Shown: piece after piece, positions 46,985-57,812 of the stretch
Layout of the letters: the number at the start of each line of letters is the position of its first letter
Numbering within the stretch: the first letter of the stretch is position 1
Source: Phascolarctos cinereus
Taxonomy: Eukaryota > Chordata > Mammalia > Diprotodontia > Phascolarctidae
Direction: 5' to 3'
Length of the DNA stretch: 64,000 nt
Assembly (NCBI RefSeq): GCF_002099425.1
Contig: NW_018344272.1
Coordinates: 310,001-374,000, forward strand
The notes under the pieces: model-generated
What the model was told of the DNA's origin: nothing
Seen by the model: the letters and a program-made list of their open reading frames with translations, nothing else
Database searches by the model: none
Translations under genes and position numbers: made by a program

Positions 46985-48360
46985 TTCTTCAGTCTTACAG
47001 TCATATCAAACTGTGCTATGGGTCCATGGCCCTTCGATCCTTCACTCTCTCGAAGTCTTTCCAAGCTCATGTCTGTTGCTTCCATGGCGCTATCTATCCA
47101 TCTTATTTTCAGTCACCCACTTCTCCTTTTGCCTTAAATCTTTCCTCAACATAAGGGTCTTTTTCAATGAGGCTTGTCTTCTGATTATGTAAACAAAGTA
47201 TTTAAGTTCCAGTTTTAGAATTTGTTCTTCCAATGAATTAATATATTTAAGTATTAATATATTCAAGTATTAAGTGATTTGATCTCCTTGCTGCCCTAGG
47301 GACTCTCAAAAGTCATCTTAGCACCACAATTCAAAAGTATCCATTCTGTGGTGTTCAGCTTTCCTTATAGTCAGATTCTCACAATCATACGTTATTACTG
47401 GAAAAACCATAGTTTTGACTATATGGACCTTTGTTATCAAGGTGATGGCTGTTTTTTAGTATGCTGGCCAGACTTGCCTTTCTTCCAAGGAGCAATCATC
47501 TTTAATTTCATGGTTAGTAATCATTTACAGTGATCTTTAAGCTCAAGAATGTAAAATCTGAAACTGTTTCCATTTCTTCTCCCTCTATTTGCCAGGAAGT
47601 GATTGGACCACTTGCTATGTTCTTAGCTTTATTAATGTTAAGCTTCAAGCCATCTTTTGCACTCTTCTCCTTCACCTTCATCAAGAGGCTTCTTAATTCT
47701 TCTTTATTTTCTGCCATTTTCTGATAACATCTTCTTATCTGAGATTGTTGATATTTCTCCAGCAACCTTAATTCTAGCTTTTGATTCAACCAGCTTGGCA
47801 TTTCACGTGACGTCTTCTACATATAAGTTAAATAAATAATATATTGTCATATTACTTTCCCTATCTTAAACCAATCAGTTGTTCCATGTTTGGTTCTGTT
47901 TTTCCTTGATCTGCATACAGGTATCTCAGGAGACAATTAAGATGATCTAATACTCCCATTTCTTTGAGGACTTGACATATTATTTTTGGAATCCACATAG
48001 TCAAAGTCTTTAATGTAGTCAGTGAAGCAGAAGAAGATTTTTTTTCAGGAGTTCCTTTGCTTTTTTCATAATCCAGTGAATGTTTGGTCTCTATTTGGTC
48101 TCATTTCATCTCTAATTTCTTTGCTTCTTCAAAAAACAGGCTCCACTTCTGGTAATTCTCCATTCACATATTGCTGAAACCTAGCTTATAGAATCTTAAG
48201 CATAACTTTGCTGGCATATAAAATGAGTGTAACTATACAGTAATTTGAACATTCTTTGGCATTGCCCTTTTTTAGGGTTGGGACATAAACTGGTCTTTTC
48301 AAATGCAGTTGTTACTGTTGAGTTTTCTGAATTTCCAAATTTGCATATTGAGTGTACCAT
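46985..48360 (-). mobile_element. RTE (BovB-like) LINE, 5'-truncated
   Basis: Read on the minus strand, homology covers the RTE reverse transcriptase and C-terminal part and ends near 46985 in the sequence that corresponds to the tail of MAR1 SINEs. Coding blocks recognised include MEATDMSLERLRES near the C-terminus and the RT block in the next entry. Several frame breaks separate the blocks. It is likely of the family that supplies the machinery for MAR1. Confidence 0.85.
47514..47801 (-). pseudogene. RTE reverse transcriptase remnant
   Basis: A 95-codon frame with KDGLKLNINKAKNIASGPIT and SWQIEGEEMETVSDFTFLSL KIT. This is the segment just after the RT catalytic box in RTE/BovB proteins (GLKLN-K-K, then W-I-GE--E-V--F-FLG-KIT). 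The usual FLG is FLS here. The full protein would be about 1,000 residues; here the catalytic box itself lies in another frame or is lost. Confidence 0.85.
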
Positions 48361-49802
48361 TTTTAAGTATTATTTTTTTTACTTTTCCCCAGTTACATGT
48401 AAAAACAATTTTTAACTTTCATTTTTAAAACTTGAATTCCAAATTCTCTTCTTTCCTCCCCCCCCATTGAGAAGGCAAACAATTTGATAAAAGTTATACA
48501 TGTGTAGTCATACAAAACATATCCATAATAGTCATATTGTGAAAGGAAACATAGACTAGGAAAATAAACTCAAGAAAAATAAAGAAAGTAAAAAAAAAAA
48601 GGTGTACTTCAATCTGTATTCAGAGTTGTCTTGGATTGTATTACTGAAAATAGTTAAGTGATTCAGCTGATCATCTTAAAATATTGCTGTTATTTTGTAC
48701 ATAGTACATTTCACTTTGCATCAGCAAATGCAAGTCTTTCCAGGTATTTCTGAGAGCATCCTGCTTACCCTTTCCTAAAGTACAATATAGTACTCCATCA
48801 TTCCATCATACCACAACCTGTTCAGCTATTCCCCAACTGATGGGCATCCCCTCAATTTCTTATTCTTTGACCCCAGAAAAGATCTGCTATAAATATTTTT
48901 GTACATACAGGTCCTTTTACTTCAGTGGTTTTATCTCTTTTGGACACAGACCTAGTAGTGATATTGCTAGGTCAAAGGGTTTTGTAGCCTTTTAAGCACA
49001 GTTTCAAATAGCTCTACAGAATGGTTGAATCAGTTCACAAATTCGCCAACAGTGCACTAATGTCTCATTTTTCCCACAATCTCTCCAATATTTGTCATTC
49101 ACCTTTTCTCTTTTCTGTCCTATTTTCTGTCCTATTAGCTAATCTAATAGGTAATAGCTCGGAATTGTTTTCATTCACATTTCTCCAACCAACAGTGAGT
49201 GCATTTTAATATGGTTATTGATAGCTTGATCACTTCATTTGAAAACTGATCATACCTTTTGATCATTTATCAGTTGGGGAATGGCTCTTATTTTTATAAA
49301 CTTGACTCTATATATTTGAGAAATGAGGTCTTTATCAGAGGAACTTGCTTCAAAATTTTTTTTCACTGTTACTATTGCTAACTGTATTTCCCTCCATTTT
49401 ATCTGCCCATCCTGTTTATTCACTTCTCTCTCTCCTTTCACCCTGTCCCTCCTCAAAAGTGTTTTGTTTTTGGCTACCTCCTTCCCCAATATGTCCTCCC
49501 TTCTATCACCCTCATCCTTCTTTTATCCTCTTTCCCTCCTACTTTCCTGTAGGGTAAGATAGATTTCTATATCCAATTGAGTGTGCATGTTATTCTATAT
49601 TTGAGCAAATGACAGTAAGGTTCACTCTCACCTTCCCCTTCTTCCCCTCCACTGTAAAATTTTTTTCTTGCCCCTTTAAATGAGATAATTTACCCCATTC
49701 TACCTCTCCCTTTCTTTTTCTCCCAGGACATCACTCTCACACCATTTAATTGTGTATTTTAGATATCATCCCTTCATATTCTACTCACACCTGTACCCTC
49801 TG

Positions 49803-49885
49803 TCATATATATATACATATATATATACACATATATATACATATATATACACATACACACACACATATGTATATACATATATACA

Positions 49886-49950
<65 letters not shown>

Positions 49951-49972
49951 GCGTATATATATATATACATAC
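49803..49972. repeat. (AT)n/(AC)n microsatellite in L1 inter-ORF region
   Basis: Runs of tata, acat and about 30 ac units, then tata again. The position corresponds to the microsatellites at 53.4 and 57.4 kb. Confidence 0.97.
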
Positions 49973-50112
49973 TCCCTTTAACTACCTAATAAGGAGAAAG
50001 GTCTTAAGAGTTACAAGTATCATCTTGCCATGTCAGAATGTAAGCAGTTTAACCTTATTAAGTCTCTTATGATTTCCCTTTCCTGTTTACTTCTTTATGC
50101 CTCTCTTGAATC

Positions 50113-50923
50113 TTATATTTGAAAGTCAAATTTTCTATTCAGCTCTGTTCCTTTCATTAAGAATGCTTGAAAGTCTTCTATCTCATTGAATATCCAATTT
50201 CCCCCTGAAAGATTGTACTCAGTTTTGCTGGGTAGGTGATTCTTGGTTGTAATCCTAGCTCCTTTTTCTTCCAGAATATCATATTCTAAGCCCAACTGAT
50301 CCTTTGTTGTAGACTATGGCTTTATCTTGACTATGGCTCAACCATGTTTGAATTGTTTCTTTCTGGCTGCTTACAATATTTTCTCCTTGACCTAAGAACT
50401 CTGGAATTTGGCTATAATATTCCTGGGAGTTTTCATTTGTGGATCTTTTCATGATGATTGATGGATTCTTTAAATTTCTATTTTATACTCTGGTTTTAGA
50501 ATATCAGAACAGTTTTCCTTGATAATTTCTTGAAAGATGATGTCCAGGCTCCTTTTTTTTTTTATCAGAGCTTTCACGTAGTCCAATAATTTTTAAATTA
50601 TCTCTCCTAGATCTATTTGCCAGGTCAGTTCTTTTTCCAATGAGATATTTCATATTGTCCTCTATTTTTCATTCTTTTGTTTCTGTTTGACTGATTCTTG
50701 TTCTCTCATAGAGTCATTAGCTTCCATTTGCTCCATTCTGATTTTTGAGGAAGTATTTTCTTCAGTGAGCTTTTGGACTTACTTTTCCATTTGGCCAATT
50801 CTGCTTTTGAAGGCATTCTTCTCCTTATTGGCTTTTTGGACCTCTTTTACCATTTGGGTTAGGATATTTTTAAAAGTATTATTTTCTTCTGTATTTTTGG
50901 GGTCTCCTTTAGCAAGGTGTTGA
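50113..50923 (-). pseudogene. L1 ORF1 remnant
   Basis: Minus-strand DNA follows ORF1. The only open stretch is 50113-50295 (60 codons), with LPSKTEYNLSGGNWIFNEIE and FQAFLMKGTELNRKFDFQI, the C-terminal domain ending. The coiled-coil part lies at about 50700-50950 but is broken by stops and frameshifts. The plus frame at 50687-50923 is antisense. Confidence 0.82.
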
Positions 50924-51082
50924 CTTGTTTTTCATTATTTTCCTACACCACTCTCATTTCTCTTGACTTAGCATGCAACTTCTTCCTAGTTATAGGAAAA
51001 TTAAGGACTGAAGAGAATGCAATATCTGGCTGGGGGTATTTTTAAAATTAATTATAAAGAACAAAAATTATTAATTATAATT

Positions 51083-51235
51083 AAGAGGCAATCTGGTCTA
51101 GTGTATAGAGTCCTGGATTTAGGAAGACATCTTTTCAACCTCAACCTCAACACTCCCAGACTGTATGATTATGGGTAAATCAAGTAATCACTCAGTACCT
51201 CAGTTTCCTCAGCTGCAAAATGTCACAATAATTAT
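51083..51235 (+). repeat. old tRNA-derived SINE
   Basis: gaggcaatctggtctagtg, gtcctggatttaggaagaca and gtacctcagtttcctcagc. Confidence 0.62.
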
Positions 51236-51295
51236 TAGAATGATAGTGCAGATGGAAGAATTATGTGAGGATTTTTTGAGAATAGAGGAGACATG

Positions 51296-51457
51296 GGGGC
51301 AGCTAGGTGGCACAGTGAATAGGAACCTGTCCTGAGGTCAGGAGGACCTGAGTTCAAATCTGGCCTCAGCCCAAACGCTTGACATGTACGAGCTGTGTGA
51401 CCCTGGGCAAGTCACTTAACTCCAATTGCCTAACCAAAAAAAAAAGAGAGAGAGAGA
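51296..51457 (+). repeat. tRNA-derived marsupial SINE (A-tailed)
   Basis: Head ggggcagctaggtggcacag, a cccaaacgct variant of the accaaacact block and an A/AG-rich tail. A perfect 18-bp TSD, gagaatagaggagacatg, lies at 51278-51295 and 51458-51475. Confidence 0.97.
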
Positions 51458-51475
51458 GAGAATAGAGGAGACATG

Positions 51476-52592
51476 GAAATGGTTATAGATAGTAGATAGG
51501 GAGGCGGTTGACAAGGAAAGATTGAAGATAAATGAAGGAGTGGGGATGACAGAAGGGGCAGTCTATTAGAAGAGACAGGATAGAACAGAATGGGATTGCT
51601 TATGCAGGTAGAAGGGTGAAGATGGAACTCTTTTGAATGCCCTCAGTGTTTTTAGTGAAATTTGAATCAAGGTTCTCATTTGACTTGGTAGAGCAAAATG
51701 CAATGTTAAAGGCTTTCCTCCAGAAATTTCTCACCTATGTTTAAAACCATATTTGTATATATTTTTCTTGATGAATGCAACCCCAATTATATTTTAGTTT
51801 AATTGCATAGTTATTGTTAATCTCAACAAGTATAAAACATGGACATATGGGCTCACCAAAGCTGTTTTTCAGTGTCATGGGGTATATCCTGACCAGAGCC
51901 CAAATGAAAGAGGGATTCCCTCTAAAAAGGGAAACTTTCTAATGCTCCTCTTTTGAATGACATTGTGCTAATTATAACCAGCCCTGGAATGCTTTCCTCC
52001 ATAATAAGATCTATTAGCCTAGGAATTTATTTAAGAAAGCCCTAGATTATGATTTACAACTGTAAGAGCAGCCTGTTGAATTAATCTTTATATATATATA
52101 TATACACCTTTGGCAGATATTTCAGATAGAATATGAGCAGGGCCCACAATTGAAAAGGGAGAGATGACTGAATTGCATTTGGGAAATTAACATTAATTAA
52201 TTTGGGAAATCTTTAATGATCCCAAGATACTTCTTGTTACAAAAGCCCCTCCATTTAATAGTAAAATATACCAATAACATCCATTGTTGTTACATGGATT
52301 TAAATTATGAAACACCATGACCGACCTTGAAGGAATTAAAATTGGGCTAACCCAAAAGACAAAAGAGTAATGCATGATGCTTGTAAATTTTAACATATAA
52401 TCAGTGATCAATTGCCATCAAGAAATAGCATAAAAGGTTGTCTTGGAGGCAACCTTATAATTTTAAGAGGTCAGAAACTACTTGGTCAGTGCAGCTCCAT
52501 AACAAGTTTAGCACCTTACTGCTTCAGTGAGGTTGGCTTACCTTCTCTGTACATGGAAATTAGTTCACAGTTGGTGGGGATGTCTGGCCTCA
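51476..52592. other. unique sequence, nothing recognised
   Basis: A short (TA)n at 52089-52103. Frames at 52193-52411 (-) and 52412-52723 (+) have no family features. Confidence 0.42.
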
Positions 52593-52835
52593 TCTTTTCT
52601 TTTTTTAATTTTTTTTTAATTTATTTACTTTTAGTTTCCAACATTCACTTCCACAAGATTTTGAATTCCAAATTTTCTCCCCATCTCATAACTCCCTCCA
52701 CCCCAAGATGGCATGCATTCTGAATATCCCTTCTACTAATCTGCCATCCCTCCTATCTCTCCTTCCTCCATCTCTTATCCCCTTCCCCTTCTATTTTCCT
52801 GTGGGGCAGGATAGATTTCTATACCCCATTTCCTG
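52593..52835 (-). mobile_element. short L1 remnant: 3' UTR joined to inter-ORF region
   Basis: 52593-52725 is an L1 3' end (tttccaacattcacttccac). From about 52726 the sequence is inter-ORF (cttatccccttccccttcta, ctgtggggcaggatagattt). All of ORF2 is absent. Confidence 0.7.
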
Positions 52836-53418
52836 TGTTTCTTATTTCCCAGTTGAATGTGAAAACAATTTTTTAACACGTGTTTTTAAAACTTTGGGTT
52901 CCAAATTTTCACCCTTCCTCCCTCTCCACCTACCCTCATTGAAAACGCAAGCAATTCAATACAGGTTATACATGTGTAGTCATGCAAAACACTTCCAAAC
53001 TAGTCATATTGTGAAAAACTAAGTATATTTCCCTTCATCCTATCCCCACCCTCCCATTTATTCTATTCTCTCTTTTGACCCTGTCTGTCCTTAGAAGTGT
53101 TTGCTTCTGATTACCCCTCCCCCAATCTGCCCTCCCCTCTGTCATCCCCTTGCTGTCTTGTCCCCTTCCCTCCTCTATTTTCCTGTAGGGTAAGATAGAT
53201 TTCCATACACAATTGAGCATGTTTATTATTCCCTCCTTAAGCCAAATCCAATGAGAATGAGATTCACTCATTCCCTCTTACCTACCCCTATTTCCCCTCC
53301 ACTGTAAAAGCCTTTTCTTGTCTACTTTATGTGAGATAATTTACCTCTCCCTTTCTCCTTCCGCCAGTATAATCCTCTCTCACCCCTTAATTTTATTCTC
53401 CAGATACCACCTCATCTT

Positions 53419-53424
<6 letters not shown>

Positions 53425-53452
<28 letters not shown>

Positions 53453-53455
53453 TGC

Positions 53456-53483
<28 letters not shown>
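53425..53483. repeat. (AC)n/(AT)n microsatellite in L1 inter-ORF region
   Basis: About 14 ac units, catgc, then about 13 at units. Confidence 0.97.
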
Positions 53484-53487
<4 letters not shown>

Positions 53488-53611
53488 TTCCCTCCAACTA
53501 CCCTAATATTAACAAAGGTCTCATGAGTTACAAATATCATCTTTCCATGCAGGATTGTAAACAGTTCAACCTTAATAAGTCTCTTATGATTTCTCTTTCC
53601 TGTTTACCTCT

Positions 53612-54004
53612 TCATGTTTCACTTGAGTCTTGTATTTGAAAGTCAAATTTTCTATTCAGCTCTGGTCTTTTCATCAACAATGCTTGAAATTCCCCTATTT
53701 CATTGAATGACCATCTTTTTCCCTGAAGTGTTATACTCAGTTTTGCTGAGTAGGTGATTCTTGGTTGTAATCCTATCTGCTTTGCCCTCCACAATATCAT
53801 TTCCCAAGCCCTCTGATCCCTTTGTGTAGAAGCTGCTAAATCTTGTGTTATCCTGATTGTGTTTCCACAATACTTGAATTGTTTCTTTCTGGCTGCTTGC
53901 CATATTTTCTCCTTGACCTGGGAACTCTGGAATTTGGCTACAATGTTTCTAGCAGTTTTTCTTTGGGGATCTCTTTCAGGAGGTGATTGGTGGATTCTTT
54001 CCAT
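53612..54004 (-). pseudogene. L1 ORF1 RRM and C-terminal domain, 130 codons open
   Basis: The best preserved L1 ORF1 piece. It starts MERIHQSPPERDP, then NIVAKFQSSQVKEKIWQAAR (RRM strand and helix), KKQFKYCGNTIRITQDLAAS (end of RRM), AKQIGLQPRITYSAKLSITL (C-terminal domain) and FQALLMKRPELNRKFDFQIQ. The N-terminal coiled coil continues upstream on the minus strand (54073-54354, with KSKTGQMEKEVQKLTEENAS) in a different frame, so at least one frameshift separates them. No protein is expected to be made. Confidence 0.93.
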
Positions 54005-54364
54005 TTCTATTTTGCCCTCTTGTTCTAAAATATCAGGGTAATTTTCCTTGATAATATCTTGGAAGATGATGTCTAGGCTCTTTTTTTGATCATGGCTTTC
54101 AGATAGTCTAATAATTTTTCAATTCTCTCTCCTAGATCTAGTTTCCAGGTCAGTTTTTTCACATTCTTTCTATTTTTCATTCTTTTGAATTTGTTTACAG
54201 TGTCTTGATTTCTCATAAAGTCACTAGCTTCCAATTGCTCCATTCTAATTTTTAAGGAAGCATTTTCTTCAGTAAGCTTTTGGACTTCCTTTTCCATTTG
54301 TCCAGTTTTGCTTTTTAGGGCATTCTGTTCATGTTCGAGGAAAGTATCTATCAAATTATATCTG

Positions 54365-54570
54365 AGGTGCCTTCCAATTGTGATATTCTAGGATTTTAAT
54401 CTAGTTTAACCTTTGACCCTGGGCAAGTAATTTAACTTGTTTGCCTCAGTTTCCTCATCTATGAATTAAGGATAATAATATCAACTACCTCACAGAGTTA
54501 TTGTGAGGATCTAATGAGGTGATAATTTTAAAATGCTTAGCACAATACCTGGCACATGGGAAGTGATATA
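54365..54570 (+). repeat. MIR CORE-SINE 3' part
   Basis: Blocks ctttgaccctgggcaagtaa, tgcctcagtttcctcatcta, cctcacagagttattgtgag and agcacaatacctggcacatg. Confidence 0.78.
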
Positions 54571-54581
54571 ACATATATGTG

Positions 54582-54627
<46 letters not shown>

Positions 54628-54690
54628 GCATATATTTATGTATTTATATATTATATATATTTATATATATATTTATATACATATATACTA
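54570..54690. repeat. (TG)n/(AT)n/(TTTATATA)n low-complexity tract
   Basis: Short tg units, then alternating ta runs and tatatttata units, directly 3' of the MIR. Confidence 0.93.
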
Positions 54691-54882
54691 GTTATTGTTA
54701 TTGTAATCATTTCCATGTAAATATAACAGATGGTCAGTTACTACAGTCCTTCCTTATTAAGTCTTGAAACACATAATATCTACATACTTAAGCCATTTTT
54801 GCCTCTGGTTTAACTAACAGCTTTGATAGTTAAAGAGTGCTAGGCCTGGAGTCAGAAAGACTCTTTTTATGAGTTCAAAATC
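54691..54882. other. unassigned; SINE-like trace
   Basis: agtgctaggcctggagtcag (about 54835) looks like a partial tRNA-SINE head, cut off at 54882. Confidence 0.35.
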
Positions 54883-55202
54883 AGCACCAGAAGTGAGTTA
54901 GAGAATGCTTGGTAATCTCAAAGGATCAGAATCACTGATTGCTTCTTTAAAAATAGATTTTTATTAATATATCTTGCTTTTACATAACATAATTCCCGTC
55001 TATATCCTTTTCCCCACATCCTCTAAGTAAGCCATCTCATGACAAATTTTTTTAAAAAGAGGAAGAGGAAAGGACAATTTATCAAAACTGACCAATGCCT
55101 CAAAAAAAATCTGACATATGCACAGTTACACACATGTAGCCTTCCTCCCCTTGCAAAAGAAAAGAAGTATTATTTCATGTGTCTTTTTTAAGACTAATCT
55201 TC
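54883..55202 (-). mobile_element. LINE 3' end (L1-like), minus strand
   Basis: The reverse complement matches 60190-60519: gattgcttctttaaaaatag, ttgcttttacataacataat, aactgaccaatgcct, ctgacatatgcacagttaca and cttttttaagactaatctt. The L1 5' end at 55203 abuts it. Confidence 0.7.
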
Positions 55203-56025
55203 AAGGGTGGAGCCCAGGTGGTGGAGTAAAAGCAGTGACCTGCTTGAGCTCTCTCCCGAACCCTTCCAAACACCTATAAAAAATGGCTCCAAACAAATTC
55301 TAAATCAACAGAACCCACAAAAAGACCAAGTAAAACAAATTTTGAGCCGAAGACAACCTGGATGGTTGATTGGAAAGGTATATCATGCCAGGATGGGAGA
55401 GGAGCACAGTTCAGGGTGCGCACACAGGCCTCAGCAAACCTAGAGCAGGCATCAGAAGACTGAATCACAGGCAGCTGTGGCAGTTGCCAGACTTCTTAAC
55501 CCATGAACACCAAAGACAACTTAGAAGGTCAGTGGGAAAAGTCTGCGTCTGCGGTGAGAAGCCCAGCAGTCTCAGCTCTAGACCCTGAGCTTGGCCTCTG
55601 GGTTGGTAGCTGCCTCCTGAGCTTCCTGATCACAGACTGAGAGGGAATTGAGTGGTTGATCAGAGGGGAATTACAGAGATCTCTTTGCTGAGGCAGGATT
55701 CTCTTGCTTTGCCCGTGCTTGGATCTGGGTCACAGTTCTGGGTGGTAGTACTGGGGCATGGTGGAGCTTGTAGTGGTGGTAAAGAGAAAATCCTCCTCAC
55801 AATTCCAAGACAGAAAAGAGTGCTTATGGTCATAGACCAGAACACAGGCCAGGAAAGGAGTAAACATCTCACCCTTGATCATACCACCTTGGAAGGACTG
55901 AAAATTTACAGGTCCCTAGAATTATCGCTGAAAACAGCTGCACAAAACCACCGAAGCTTGGGACAGTACATTCTCTACACTAGAAGCAGACTTCTACCTT
56001 AACAAAGAGTTTATAGCTCAAGTAA

Positions 56026-57250
56026 TTGGCTGGGATCATGAGCAAGCAGCACAAAGAAGATCAAAACATACAACCAGAAGAAGACAACAAAGACAAAGCT
56101 CTTACATCCAAAGCCTCCAAGAAAAATATGAATTGGTCCCAGGTCATGGAAGAGCTCAAAAAGGATTTTGAGAAGCAAGTAAGAGAAGTTGAGGAAAAAC
56201 TAAGACTGATGCAAGAAAATCATGAAAAACAAGTCAACGGCTTTCTAAAGGAGACCCCAAAAAATGCTGAAGAAAATAACACCTTAAAAATAGCCTGACC
56301 CAAATGGCAAAAGAGGTCCAAAAAGCCAATGAGGAGAAGAATGCCCTAAAAAGCAAAATTGGAGGGGCAGCTAGGAGGCGCAGTGAATAGAGCACCAGCC
56401 CTGAACTCAGGAGGACTTGAGTTTAAATCCAGCCTCAAACCAAATACTGGACACTTACTAGCTGTGTGACCCTGGGCAAGTCACTTAAGCCCAACTGCCA
56501 AAAAAAAAAAAAGAAGAAGAAGAAGAAGAAGAAGAAGCAAAATTGACCAAATGGAAAAGGAAGTCCAAAAGCTTATTGGAGAAAATACTTCCTTTAAAAA
56601 TGGAATGGAGCAATTGGAAGCTAGTGACTTTATGAGAAGTAAAGGCACTGTAAAACTAATACAAAAGAATGAAAAAATAGAAGAGAATGTGAAATATCTC
56701 ATTGGAAAAACAGCTGACCTGGAAAATAGATCTAGGAGAGAGAATTTAAAAATTATTGGACTATCTGAAAGTCATGATTGAAAAAAGAGCTTAGACATCA
56801 TCTTTCAAGAAATTGTCAAGGAAAACTGGCCTGATATTTTAGAACAAGAGGGCAAAATGGAAATGGAAGGAATCCACCAATCACCTCCTGAAAGAGATCC
56901 CCAAAAGAAAACTCCTAGGAATATTGTAGCCAAATTCCAGTGTTCCCAGGTCAAGGAGAAATTATTGTAAGCAGCCAGAAAGAAACAATTCAAGTATTGT
57001 GGAAACACAATCAGGATGACACAAGATTTAGCAGCTTCTACAAAGGGATCAGAGGGCTTGGGAAATGATTGTGGAGGCAAAGCAGATAGGATTACAACCA
57101 AGAATCACCTACTCAGCAAAACTGAGTATAACACTTCAGGGAAAAAGATGGTCATTCAATGAAATAGGGGAATTTCAAGCATTGTTGATGAAAAGACCAG
57201 AGCTGAATAGAAAATTTGACTTTCAAATACAAGACTCAAATGAAACATGA
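56026..57250 (+). pseudogene. L1 ORF1, complete in outline but broken
   Basis: Three open pieces in order. 56026-56298 (90 codons) begins MAGIMSKQHKEDQNIQPEED and ASKKNMNWSQVMEELKKDFE, the N-terminus and coiled coil. 56551-56781 begins MEKEVQKLIGENTSFKNGME and ends ENRSRRENLKIIGLSESHD, the coiled-coil end and RRM start. 57065-57250 holds KQIGLQPRITYSAKLSITLQ and LNRKFDFQIQDSNET, the C-terminal domain. A stop follows RENLKIIGLSESHD, a frame change lies near 57060, and a SINE separates the first two. L1 ORF1 usually has about 340-370 codons, which fits the total span without the SINE. Confidence 0.88.
56362..56534 (+). repeat. tRNA-derived marsupial SINE with (AAG)n tail, inside L1 ORF1
   Basis: Head ggggcagctaggaggcgcag, a ccaaatact variant and a tail of A's followed by eight aag units. 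An 11-bp TSD, aagcaaaattg, lies at 56351-56361 and 56535-56545. Confidence 0.96.
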
Positions 57251-57390
57251 AGAGGTAAACAGGAAAGAGAAATCATAAGAGACTTATTAAGGTTGAATTG
57301 TTTACATTCCTGCATGGAAAGATGATATTTGTAACTCATGAGTCCTTTGTCAGTATTAGGGTAGTGGGAGGGGGAAAAATATACATATGT

Positions 57391-57391
<1 letters not shown>

Positions 57392-57440
<49 letters not shown>
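57392..57440. repeat. (GATA)n microsatellite in L1 inter-ORF region
   Basis: About 12 gata units after aatatacatatgta. Confidence 0.97.
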
Positions 57441-57812
57441 GACACAGGGTGAGTTGAAGATGAAGGGGTGATATCTGGAAAACAAAATTAAGGGGTGAGA
57501 AAGGATTTTACTGGGAGAAGGAGAAAGGGAGAGGTAGAATGGGGTAAATTATCTCACATGAAACAGAAAAGAAAAGGCTTTTACAGTGGAAGAGAAACAG
57601 GTGAAGGTGAGAGGGAATGAGTGAATCTTATTCTCATAGGATTTGGCTTAAGGAGGAAATAACATACACACTTGGGTATGGAAATCTATCTTACCTGCAG
57701 AAAAATGAGGCGGGAAGGTGACAAGAGAGCAGGAGGATGATAGAGGAGAGGGTAGATTGAGGGAGGGGATAATCAGAAGCAAATACTTTTGAGAAGGGAC
57801 AGGGTCAAAAGA

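Larger units (their letters stand above)
48361..51000 (-). mobile_element. L1, minus strand, lacking most of ORF2
   Basis: 3' UTR from 48361, then the ORF2 C-terminal region (cattccccaactg equivalents, up to about 49360). A junction follows near 49365, directly to the start of ORF2 and the inter-ORF region (ctctctctcctttcaccctg, cctgtagggtaagatagatt). ORF1 remnants occupy about 50100-50990. The ORF1 N-terminus and 5' UTR are absent. A 79-codon frame (49250-49489) crosses the junction. Confidence 0.85.
52836..54358 (-). mobile_element. L1, minus strand, entirely lacking ORF2
   Basis: 3' UTR of another subfamily (52836-53025: agttgaatgtgaaaacaatt, tacatgtgtagtcatgcaaa), then a junction at about 53030 directly to the inter-ORF region, a microsatellite and ORF1 (53612-54350). 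Truncated at 54358 inside ORF1. Very similar to the reverse complement of 56336-57812. Confidence 0.87.
55203..57812 (+). mobile_element. 5'-complete L1 ending before ORF2
   Basis: The 5' end tcaagggtggagcccaggtg is followed by a 5' UTR of about 0.8 kb, ORF1 (56026 to about 57250), then the inter-ORF region with a GATA microsatellite, to gacagggtcaaaag at 57812. No ORF2, 3' UTR or A-tail follows. Internally it carries a SINE at 56362-56534. The arm 56336-57812 is nearly identical to the reverse complement of 53035-54330. Confidence 0.88.

Noticed and set aside
49250-49489. 79-codon minus frame as a novel small protein
   Set aside because: It is a fusion across an L1 deletion junction (inter-ORF and ORF2 start joined to the ORF2 C-terminal region).
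49750-50072. His/Tyr/Thr repeat frames
   Set aside because: Translation of (AT)n/(AC)n in an L1 inter-ORF region.
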